From: Pseudolabrys sp.
GTDB taxonomy: Bacteria; Pseudomonadota; Alphaproteobacteria; Rhizobiales; Xanthobacteraceae
Length of the DNA stretch: 12,245 nucleotides
Reading direction: 5' to 3'
Assembly (NCBI GenBank): GCA_026125925.1
Contig: JAHCKF010000060.1
Span: forward strand, 1-12,245
Position 1 is the first letter of the stretch. Each line of letters opens with the position of its first letter. This document shows, piece by piece, positions 6,938 to 12,245 of this stretch. Position numbers and translations under genes: made by a program. The notes under the pieces were generated by a model. That model ran no database searches and was not told where the DNA came from. It was given only the letters and a program-made list of their open reading frames with translations.

Positions 6938-7882
6938 ATGAGCCTGAAAGTCGCCGTGCAGATGGATCCGATCGAACGGATCAATATCAAGGGGGATTCC
7001 ACCTTCGCCTTGCTGCTCGAGGCTCAGGCGAGAGGCCATGCGCTGAGTTATTACACGCCGGACCGCATGGCCCAGCTCGGCGGCCGGCTCTATGCCCGAA
7101 CGGAGCCGCTGACGGTACGCGACGAGCTCGGCAACCACTTCTCGCTCGGTGAGCCGGCACGCGTCGCGCTCGACAGCTTCGACGTCATCCTGCTGCGCCA
7201 GGACCCGCCCTTCGACCTGTCCTACATCACCACGACCCATATGCTGGAGCGTATCCACCCCAAGACCCTGGTGGTGAACGATCCGGCCGAGGTGCGCGAC
7301 GCGCCCGAGAAGATCCTGGTGACCTCGTTCCCCGACCTGATGCCGCCGACCTTGATCACGCGCGACCTCGCCGAGATCAAGGCGTTCCGCAATGAGCACA
7401 AGGACATCGTCATGAAGCCGCTCTACGGCCATGGCGGCGGCGGCGTGTTCCGCGTCACCCGCGAGGATCTCAATTTCGGATCGCTCTACGACATGTTCGC
7501 CGCGACGTTCCGCGAGCCCTGGGTGGTGCAGTCGTTCCTGCCCGCCGTGAAGGACGGCGACAAACGTATATTACTGGTCAACGGCGAGTTCGCCGGCGCA
7601 GTCAACCGCGTGCCGGCGGCGGACGACCTGCGCTCCAACATGGTGCGCGGCGGCTCGCCCAAGGCCACCGACCTGACGCCGCGCGAGCGCGAGATCATCG
7701 CCCGGCTGAAGCCTGTCCTGATCGAACGCGGCATGATCTTCGTCGGCATCGACGTGATCGGCGACATGCTCACCGAGATCAACGTCACCTCGCCGACCGG
7801 CATCCGCGCCGTGAAGAATCTCGGCGGCCCCGATGCCGCGGCGATGGTCTGGGACGTGATCGAGACGAAGCGCCGCGGCTAG
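6938..7882 (+). CDS. gshB: Glutathione synthase
   Basis: GshB joins glycine to gamma-glutamylcysteine using ATP, the last step of glutathione synthesis in the cytoplasm. The 314-residue protein is of normal length. Visible signatures are the N-terminal [15 protein letters not shown] (9-23), LRQDPPFD (86-93), the ATP-grasp lysines K125 and K160, the glycine-rich lid loop in [13 protein letters not shown] (159-171), and the metal/substrate-binding end [19 protein letters not shown] (270-288). ATG 6938 is the natural start, with GGAAA some 8 to 12 bases upstream. It is transcribed divergently from the chemoreceptor gene. Its TAG stop (7880-7882) overlaps the stop of the convergent GGDEF-EAL gene within CTAG. 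A short GCGCC/GGCGC stem (7870-7886) and five T (7891-7895) could give weak termination inside the opposite gene. Confidence 0.96.
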   Translation: MSLKVAVQMDPIERINIKGDSTFALLLEAQARGHALSYYTPDRMAQLGGRLYARTEPLTVRDELGNHFSLGEPARVALDSFDVILLRQDPPFDLSYITTTHMLERIHPKTLVVNDPAEVRDAPEKILVTSFPDLMPPTLITRDLAEIKAFRNEHKDIVMKPLYGHGGGGVFRVTREDLNFGSLYDMFAATFREPWVVQSFLPAVKDGDKRILLVNGEFAGAVNRVPAADDLRSNMVRGGSPKATDLTPREREIIARLKPVLIERGMIFVGIDVIGDMLTEINVTSPTGIRAVKNLGGPDAAAMVWDVIETKRRG

Positions 7883-9768
7883 GCGCGCCGTTTTTGCGCC
7901 AGCGGGGGCGGCTTGCTGCCCGCGGCGCCGTTTGCCAGGAGGAACCGCGTCGTCGCGGCGGCATCGACCGGCCGGCCGAAGAAATAGCCCTGGCCGAACT
8001 GACAGCCGAGCTCCATCAACCAGTCCGCCTGCGCCTGCGTCTCGATGCCCTCGGCAACGACGCGCATCTCCAGCTTGCGTGACAGGTCGAGCAGCAATTC
8101 GACGATGAGCCGGCTCGGACGATCGACGAGCATCCGGTCGACGAACGATCGGTCGATCTTGATGATATCGACCGGGAAGCGGACGAGATGCGTCAACGAC
8201 GCAAATCCGGTACCGAAATCGTCGAGCGCAACCACGACGCCCTTCTTGCGCAAGCGCTCGAGGACGCCGACGACCTTGGCATCGGGACCATCCAGAAAAA
8301 CCGTCTCGGTCACTTCCAGGACCAGATGCTTGAGCGGCACGCCGCCCGCCTCGAAAGCCTCGGACAGGCGGCGCTCCAGGTCGCTGCGATGGAAGTCGGC
8401 GGTCGAGAGGTTGATGCCGATATGGTCGATACTGAGGCCGCGGTCGATCCACGCCCGCATGTCCATGGCGATCTGCTGGAGCATCTGGTCGGTGAGGCGA
8501 AACGCGATGCTTGGATCGGACAGCGCCGCTTGTACCTGGCCCGCCGAAACGATGTCGCCATTGTCGAGCCGAATGCGCGCCAACGCTTCGAAGCCTTGGA
8601 TGGATCGCGCCGCGATGCCCATGACCGGCTGATAGTATGGCATGACCCGTCGGTCGATCAGCGCTTGGTCGACGGTGCGGATCTTCGACATGCGCAGCGC
8701 AATCGACGTCCTCAGGTTCTTCTCGAACGGAACGTAGCCGCCGCGCTTGATTTCCTTGGCATGATACAGCGCGAAGTCGGCGTTCTGGCGCAGGAAGTCG
8801 GCATTCTTGCCGTCGACGCCGTAGACCACGCCGCCCATCGTGATCTGCGGGATGATCGTGTACCCGTCGCAATCGAACGGGTCGCGCATCGTTTGGCTGA
8901 TCGCCTCGGCGACGACGCCCAGTTCGGCATGGCTGCGGCAATCGTCGACCAGTACGGCGAATTCGTCGCCGCCGAGACGGCACGCGGTGTTCGGCACGAT
9001 GACGGCAAGACGGCCCGCGACCTCCTGAATGAGACCGTCGCCGACGACGTGCCCCATCGTGTCGTTGGCGATCTTCAGGTTATCGATATCGATCACCAGA
9101 AGACCGAACGCCGGCCGGCGAGCGACGATACGCTCGAAGATCATGTCATCGAAGCTGCGCCGGTTCGGCAGGCCGGTAAGCTGATCGTAATAGGCGAGCG
9201 CGTGATTGCGCTTCTGCACTTCGTCATGCTCGATGGCGATCGCGAACAGGTGAACGCAGGTATTGACGATCGCCCGCTCGAGTTCGTTCGGCCCGCGCTT
9301 GTCGCGATAATAAAAACCGAACGTCGCCGCCACCCGGCCGTCGCGGGTTTTGATCGGGCTCGACCAGCATGCCGAAAGGCCGAGCGGCAGGATCAGCTCC
9401 TTGTACGGCGCCCACAACGAATCGGTCGATACATCATGCACTTCCACCGGAACACCGAGGTAGGCCGCGGTGCCGCAAGAGCCGACATTCGGGCCGATCG
9501 CGAGTCCGTTGATGGCGTCGGAGTAATGCTGCGGCAGGCTGGGCGCCGCCACGGTGGCAAGCTTGCCGTCGGGCGTGATGGCGACGATTGAGCAAGTTAC
9601 ACCTGGGGCGAGCTCTTCGGCACGGCGGCAGAGCAGATCGGCAATGGCCTCGAAGCGCTCGCCCATGACCAGCGCTTCGAGAATTTCGGTTTGCAAGCCG
9701 TGGAGCGGAAAACTCTGCTGGGGAGGCACGTGGTCACTCGCGTTGCGCGGCAATGCCCCAGCGAACAC
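7879..9768 (-). CDS. GAF-GGDEF-EAL cyclic-di-GMP synthase/phosphodiesterase
   Basis: This is a soluble 629-residue signalling protein, numbered from GTG 9768. A GAF-type sensor spans about 25-180, with [12 protein letters not shown] (92-103) and ACWSSP (133-138). The diguanylate cyclase domain (about 190-350) has [11 protein letters not shown]227 and N235 in [14 protein letters not shown], and an intact GGDEF at 266-270. The c-di-GMP inhibitory RxxD site expected just before GGDEF is absent. The EAL domain (about 365-605) keeps the residues expected for an active phosphodiesterase: EAL 394-396, N453, E485, D516-D517, K537, E573 and Q593. Both activities are thus possible, and the net direction is unknown. 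GTG 9768 is chosen because AAGGGA lies 4-5 bases upstream and a promoter fits just before it. An in-frame GTG at 9786 has no ribosome binding site. No transmembrane segment is seen. Confidence 0.92.
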   Translation of the reverse strand: MFAGALPRNASDHVPPQQSFPLHGLQTEILEALVMGERFEAIADLLCRRAEELAPGVTCSIVAITPDGKLATVAAPSLPQHYSDAINGLAIGPNVGSCGTAAYLGVPVEVHDVSTDSLWAPYKELILPLGLSACWSSPIKTRDGRVAATFGFYYRDKRGPNELERAIVNTCVHLFAIAIEHDEVQKRNHALAYYDQLTGLPNRRSFDDMIFERIVARRPAFGLLVIDIDNLKIANDTMGHVVGDGLIQEVAGRLAVIVPNTACRLGGDEFAVLVDDCRSHAELGVVAEAISQTMRDPFDCDGYTIIPQITMGGVVYGVDGKNADFLRQNADFALYHAKEIKRGGYVPFEKNLRTSIALRMSKIRTVDQALIDRRVMPYYQPVMGIAARSIQGFEALARIRLDNGDIVSAGQVQAALSDPSIAFRLTDQMLQQIAMDMRAWIDRGLSIDHIGINLSTADFHRSDLERRLSEAFEAGGVPLKHLVLEVTETVFLDGPDAKVVGVLERLRKKGVVVALDDFGTGFASLTHLVRFPVDIIKIDRSFVDRMLVDRPSRLIVELLLDLSRKLEMRVVAEGIETQAQADWLMELGCQFGQGYFFGRPVDAAATTRFLLANGAAGSKPPPLAQKRRA

Positions 9769-9789
9769 CAAGTCCCTTAATTCCACGAC

Positions 9790-9817
9790 AATTTAGACGT
9801 TCAATTGCGTTATTCAA
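9790..9817 (-). promoter_or_regulatory. Candidate sigma-70-type promoter of the GGDEF-EAL gene
   Basis: On the minus strand TTGAAT (9812-9817) and TAAATT (9790-9795) are separated by 16 bp, each matching four of six consensus bases. The predicted transcript would start near 9783, giving a leader of about 15 bases that carries the AAGGGA ribosome binding site (9774-9779) before GTG 9768. This favours 9768 over 9786 as the start. Confidence 0.4.
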
Positions 9818-9896
9818 ACAACCCTACGCGCAGCCCCCCGGCGCGAAGGGCTTCGCGTGCCTACGGGAACCCGTTTAGACCAGACTTCGGATCGCC

Positions 9897-10070
9897 TCAG
9901 GCGGCTTCCTGTTCGAAGCCGGCAATCGAAAAAACAACGCGCTGGCGGCCGAGCTGGACATGCTGCAGCTCCCAGATCAACTCCTCGACGTCGTGATTGG
10001 CTGCTTCAGCCTCTTGGCGGGCGCGGCGGGCTTCGATCAGGTCGTTCTGCATGGCTTGGCGGTCGATCAT
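9897..10070 (-). CDS. Unrecognised 57-residue helical small protein, probable SOS-controlled gene
   Basis: The ORF runs from ATG 10070 to TGA 9897-9899 and encodes 57 residues starting MIDRQAMQNDLIEARR. Support for coding is good: GAGGGAGG (10077-10084) lies 6 bases before the ATG, a near-ideal ribosome binding site, and 43 of 57 codons end in G or C, as in neighbouring genes. The protein is acidic (11 Asp/Glu, 6 Arg, no Lys), without Cys, Pro, Thr or Tyr. Residues about 8-40 look like one amphipathic or coiled-coil helix with hydrophobic residues at V28, L31/I32, L35 and V38. A short tail (RVVFSIAGFE, from 44) follows. No signal peptide or membrane segment is seen. I do not recognise a family and assign no function. 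It is divergent from comM and shares a LexA box with it, suggesting damage induction. Confidence 0.72.
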   Translation of the reverse strand: MIDRQAMQNDLIEARRARQEAEAANHDVEELIWELQHVQLGRQRVVFSIAGFEQEAA

Positions 10071-10076
10071 GGCGTG

Positions 10077-10084
10077 CCTCCCTC
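10077..10084 (-). promoter_or_regulatory. Strong ribosome binding site of the 57-residue gene
   Basis: On the minus strand GAGGGAGG ends 6 bases before ATG 10070. It contains the full GGAGG-type core, stronger than that of most genes in this window, and decides both the reality and the start of the small gene. Confidence 0.7.
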
Positions 10085-10097
10085 AAGTCCCTAACGC

Positions 10098-10125
10098 ATC
10101 GTAAACGAAAAAGTTTGTTCTGCAA
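10098..10125 (-). promoter_or_regulatory. Candidate promoter of the 57-residue gene, overlapping the LexA box
   Basis: On the minus strand TTGCAG (10120-10125) and TACGAT (10098-10103) are separated by 16 bp, matching three and four of six consensus bases. The -35 lies within the LexA operator, so bound LexA would block polymerase. The transcript would start near 10091, with the ribosome binding site inside a leader of about 20 bases. Confidence 0.4.
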
Positions 10126-10131
10126 ATGTTC
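10117..10131. promoter_or_regulatory. LexA operator (SOS box), alphaproteobacterial type
   Basis: GTTCTGCAAATGTTC matches the alphaproteobacterial LexA consensus GTTC-N7-GTTC exactly; on the minus strand it reads GAACA-N6-GAACA. It lies in the 116-bp spacer between divergent comM and the 57-residue gene, immediately before the candidate comM -35 and over the candidate -35 of the small gene. That is where a repressor would control both. The consensus is established knowledge; binding here is inferred. Confidence 0.8.
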
Positions 10132-10160
10132 TTGTTTGTGTCCACAACCTCGGCTACACT
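10132..10160 (+). promoter_or_regulatory. Candidate comM promoter next to the SOS box
   Basis: TTGTTT (10132-10137) and TACACT (10155-10160) are 17 bp apart, with three and four consensus matches. The LexA box ends at 10131, touching the -35. The transcript would begin near 10167, leaving a leader of about 20 bases with GGGGAG (10175-10180) six bases before the comM ATG. Confidence 0.45.
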
Positions 10161-10186
10161 CTCAGGTAGAGCTTGGGGAGCAAGGC

Positions 10187-11725
10187 ATGGTACAGCGGGT
10201 GGCGACGGTCGCCTTTGAGGGCATCGATGCCCGTATCGTCGATGTGCAGGTGCAGGTCGCGCCCGGCCTGCCGGCCTTCAATATCGTCGGCCTGCCCGAC
10301 AAGGCGGTGTCCGAAGCTAAAGAGCGCGTCCGCGCGGCCCTCATCGCCTCGGGCCTAGCGCTGCCGGCGCGGCGCATCACCGTCAACCTGGCGCCGGCCG
10401 ATCTGCCGAAGGAAGGCAGCCATTACGACCTTCCGATCGCGCTCGGCCTGATGGCGGCGATCGGCGCCGTGCCGCCCGATGCGCTCGCCGGCTTCACCGT
10501 GCTCGGCGAACTCGGCCTCGACGGCTCGATCGCGCCGGTGGCCGGTGTGCTGCCGGCGGCCATCGGCGCCAATGCCCATGGCTACGGGCTGATCTGCCCG
10601 GAAATTTGCGGGCCCGAGGCCGCCTGGGCCAGCCCGGAGATCGAGATCATCGCCGCGCGTTCGCTCATTCAGCTCGCCAATCATTTCCGCGGCACGCAGG
10701 TGCTGACGCGTCCGGTGCCGAAGATCCGCGAACTCGATGGCGTCCCGCTCGATCTCGCCGACATCAAGGGCCAGGAGAGCGCCAAGCGCGCGCTAGAAGT
10801 CGCCGCCGCCGGCGGCCACAATCTGCTGATGATCGGCCCGCCGGGCTCGGGCAAGTCGATGCTGGCGGCGCGGCTGCCGTCGATCCTGCCGCCGCTATCG
10901 CCGGCGGAATTGCTCGAAGTGTCGATGATCGCCTCGGTCGCCGGCGAGATCGAAGGCGGCGCGCTCACCAACCGCCGGCCGTTTCGCGCGCCGCACCATT
11001 CCGCCTCGATGCCGGCTCTGGTCGGCGGCGGGCTGCGCGCGCGGCCCGGCGAAATCTCGCTGGCGCATAACGGCGTGCTGTTTCTCGACGAGATGCCGGA
11101 GTTCTCCGGCCAGGTGCTCGACTCGCTGCGCCAGCCGCTTGAGACAGGCGAGGTCGCCATCGCACGCGCCAACCACCGCGTCACTTATCCGGCGCGTTTC
11201 ATGCTGGTCGGCGCCATGAATCCCTGCCGCTGCGGCCGCGCCAACGACCCGGGTTTTGCCTGCAATCGCGCGCCGAATGTGCGCTGCGCCGCCGATTATC
11301 AGGGACGGCTGTCCGGGCCGCTGATCGACCGCATCGATCTGCACATCGAAGTGCCCGCCGTCACCGCCGCGGACCTCATTCTGCCGCCGCCCACCGAAGG
11401 CAGCCGCGAAGTGGCGGCACGCGTCGCCCGCGCCCGCGACATCCAGATCGAGCGCTACGCCGCGCGCGGCGCTGGCCACATCCGCTGCAATGCGCAGGCC
11501 TCGGGCCCGCTGCTGGAGGAAGTCGCCCGTGCCGACAGTGCCGGGCTGAAGCTGCTGCGCGACGCCGCCGATCAGATGCAGCTATCGGCGCGCGGCTATC
11601 ATCGCGTGCTGCGCGTCGCCCGCACCCTGGCCGATCTCGATGGGGCCGAGAAAGTCGGCCGCGTCCACCTCGCCGAGGCCCTGTCGTACCGCGCGCTCGC
11701 CGACGACATGCGGCGCGCGGCGTAG
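10187..11725 (+). CDS. comM: ComM/YifB family AAA+ ATPase (branch-migration helicase)
   Basis: This 512-residue protein has the full ComM architecture. It has an N-terminal Lon-protease-like (ChlI-type) domain at about 20-170 starting from FEGIDARIVDVQVQVAPGLP, and a Mg-chelatase-type AAA+ core with Walker A GPPGSGKS (217-224) and Walker B VLFLDE (297-302). A cysteine set follows NP at C347, C349, C359 and C367, where the family has a zinc-like knuckle. The C-terminal domain contains LSGPLIDRIDLHIEVP and LSARGYHRVLRVARTLADL. In Vibrio and related bacteria ComM is a hexameric helicase that promotes branch migration during integration of transforming DNA; it also occurs in many species not known to be competent. 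ATG 10187 is set by GGGGAG six bases upstream and the family N-terminus; the open frame extending left to 9857 is antisense to the small gene. The adjoining LexA box suggests SOS control. Confidence 0.95.
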   Translation: MVQRVATVAFEGIDARIVDVQVQVAPGLPAFNIVGLPDKAVSEAKERVRAALIASGLALPARRITVNLAPADLPKEGSHYDLPIALGLMAAIGAVPPDALAGFTVLGELGLDGSIAPVAGVLPAAIGANAHGYGLICPEICGPEAAWASPEIEIIAARSLIQLANHFRGTQVLTRPVPKIRELDGVPLDLADIKGQESAKRALEVAAAGGHNLLMIGPPGSGKSMLAARLPSILPPLSPAELLEVSMIASVAGEIEGGALTNRRPFRAPHHSASMPALVGGGLRARPGEISLAHNGVLFLDEMPEFSGQVLDSLRQPLETGEVAIARANHRVTYPARFMLVGAMNPCRCGRANDPGFACNRAPNVRCAADYQGRLSGPLIDRIDLHIEVPAVTAADLILPPPTEGSREVAARVARARDIQIERYAARGAGHIRCNAQASGPLLEEVARADSAGLKLLRDAADQMQLSARGYHRVLRVARTLADLDGAEKVGRVHLAEALSYRALADDMRRAA

Positions 11726-11742
11726 CTGAGGCCGGCAGCGTC

Positions 11743-12245
11743 TCAAGCGGCGCGCGCCGGCGCAATAAAGCCGCGCATGGGCGGCTGCGTCTGCCGCACC
11801 TTCGGCGTCGCTTCCGCCTGCGCGATGCTGAAGAAATCGACCTGTTCGTCCATCGCCCGCGCCTGATCTTCGAGCGTCTTCGCGGTGGCGGCATTCTCCT
11901 CGACCAGCGCCGAGTTCTGCTGCGTCACCTCATCCATCTGCGTCAACGCCTTGTTGATCTGCTCGATGCCGGAGGCCTGCTCTGCGCTGGCATTGGCGAT
12001 ATCCGCGACAATGACGGCGACATCCTTGATCGACGCGACGATTTCGCCGAGCGAGGCGCCGGCGCGGTTGACCAGATCGACGCCGTCTTTGACCTCGCTC
12101 GACGAATTGGTGATGAGGTCCTTGATATCCTTGGCGGCTTGCGAGGAGCGTTGCGCCAGGCTGCGGACTTCCGACGCCACCACCGCGAAGCCGCGGCCCG
12201 CTTCTCCGGCGCGCGCCGCTTCGACCGCGGCGTTGAGCGCCAGCA
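11743..12245 (-). CDS. Methyl-accepting chemotaxis protein, C-terminal part (cut by window edge)
   Basis: About 166 C-terminal residues of a second chemoreceptor are present, ending at the TGA at 11743-11745 and running off the right edge. The signalling tip is visible at the edge ([20 protein letters not shown], then [13 protein letters not shown]), followed by the descending coiled coil ([39 protein letters not shown]). The tail is short and variable, ending [10 protein letters not shown], with no CheR-docking pentapeptide. The sequence differs clearly from the other chemoreceptor here, so it is not a recent duplicate. Its sensor part and any membrane segments lie outside the window. It converges on comM with only 17 bp between the stops and no evident terminator. 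Confidence 0.93.
   Translation of the reverse strand, partial: LALNAAVEAARAGEAGRGFAVVASEVRSLAQRSSQAAKDIKDLITNSSSEVKDGVDLVNRAGASLGEIVASIKDVAVIVADIANASAEQASGIEQINKALTQMDEVTQQNSALVEENAATAKTLEDQARAMDEQVDFFSIAQAEATPKVRQTQPPMRGFIAPARAA

Noticed and set aside
7571..8983. A 470-codon minus-strand open frame running from antisense gshB into the GGDEF-EAL gene
   Set aside because: It is in the wrong frame for both real genes, Arg-rich, and has no recognisable domain.
8188..9591. A 467-codon + strand open frame antisense to the GGDEF-EAL gene
   Set aside because: It is a high-GC shadow. The minus strand has intact GAF, GGDEF and EAL motifs over the same bases, and the + translation shows no domain.
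9842..9857. Hairpin CGCGAAG-GG-CTTCGCG downstream of the small gene, considered as its terminator
   Set aside because: There is no T tract after the stem on the minus strand, and the position is also upstream of the GGDEF-EAL promoter, so its role is unclear.
9857..10186. A 110-codon N-terminal extension of ComM
   Set aside because: ComM family proteins begin near MVQRVATVAFEG, and ATG 10187 has a good ribosome binding site. The extension is antisense to the 57-residue gene and lies upstream of the predicted promoter.

Overview
The window looks like chromosome of an alphaproteobacterium of the order Hyphomicrobiales (Rhizobiales), probably near Bradyrhizobium, Rhodopseudomonas or the Xanthobacteraceae. 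The evidence is high GC with strong G/C third-position bias, the gene order rph-rdgB-hemW ... rsmI-yraN-gshB ... comM, two intergenic palindromic repeats of a kind common in that group, and a GTTC-N7-GTTC LexA box typical of alphaproteobacteria. The genus is inferred from family and synteny knowledge and was not tested by search.

Layout. 1-2162 (+): the end of rph (RNase PH), then rdgB (NTP house-cleaning pyrophosphatase) starting inside the rph stop codon, then hemW (radical-SAM heme chaperone). 2163-2302: a nested palindromic repeat between convergent genes. 2303-3475 (-): a lipoprotein with a periplasmic-binding fold, of the LpoA/YraM-like penicillin-binding-protein-activator type. 3476-3715: divergent spacer. 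3716-5064 (+): rsmI and yraN. 5067-5150: a second palindromic repeat that fills the gap to a convergent chemoreceptor gene (5152-6846, -). 6938-7882 (+): gshB. 7879-9768 (-): a GAF-GGDEF-EAL cyclic-di-GMP enzyme whose stop codon overlaps that of gshB. 9897-10070 (-): a 57-residue small protein. 10187-11725 (+): comM. 11743-12245 (-): the 3' end of a second chemoreceptor, cut by the window edge.

All recognised housekeeping genes (rph, rdgB, hemW, rsmI, yraN, gshB, comM) read on +. The lipoprotein, both chemoreceptors, the c-di-GMP enzyme and the small protein read on -. This suggests a collinear housekeeping block interrupted by separately transcribed minus-strand genes. Housekeeping roles include RNA processing, nucleotide sanitation, heme delivery, 16S rRNA methylation, glutathione synthesis and recombination. 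The signalling genes link to chemotaxis and c-di-GMP.

The most interesting locus is 9897-10190. A well-formed LexA operator lies in the 116-bp divergent spacer between comM and the 57-residue gene, and plausible promoters on both strands touch it. This predicts a two-way DNA-damage-inducible unit that pairs the ComM branch-migration helicase with a small acidic helical protein I do not recognise.
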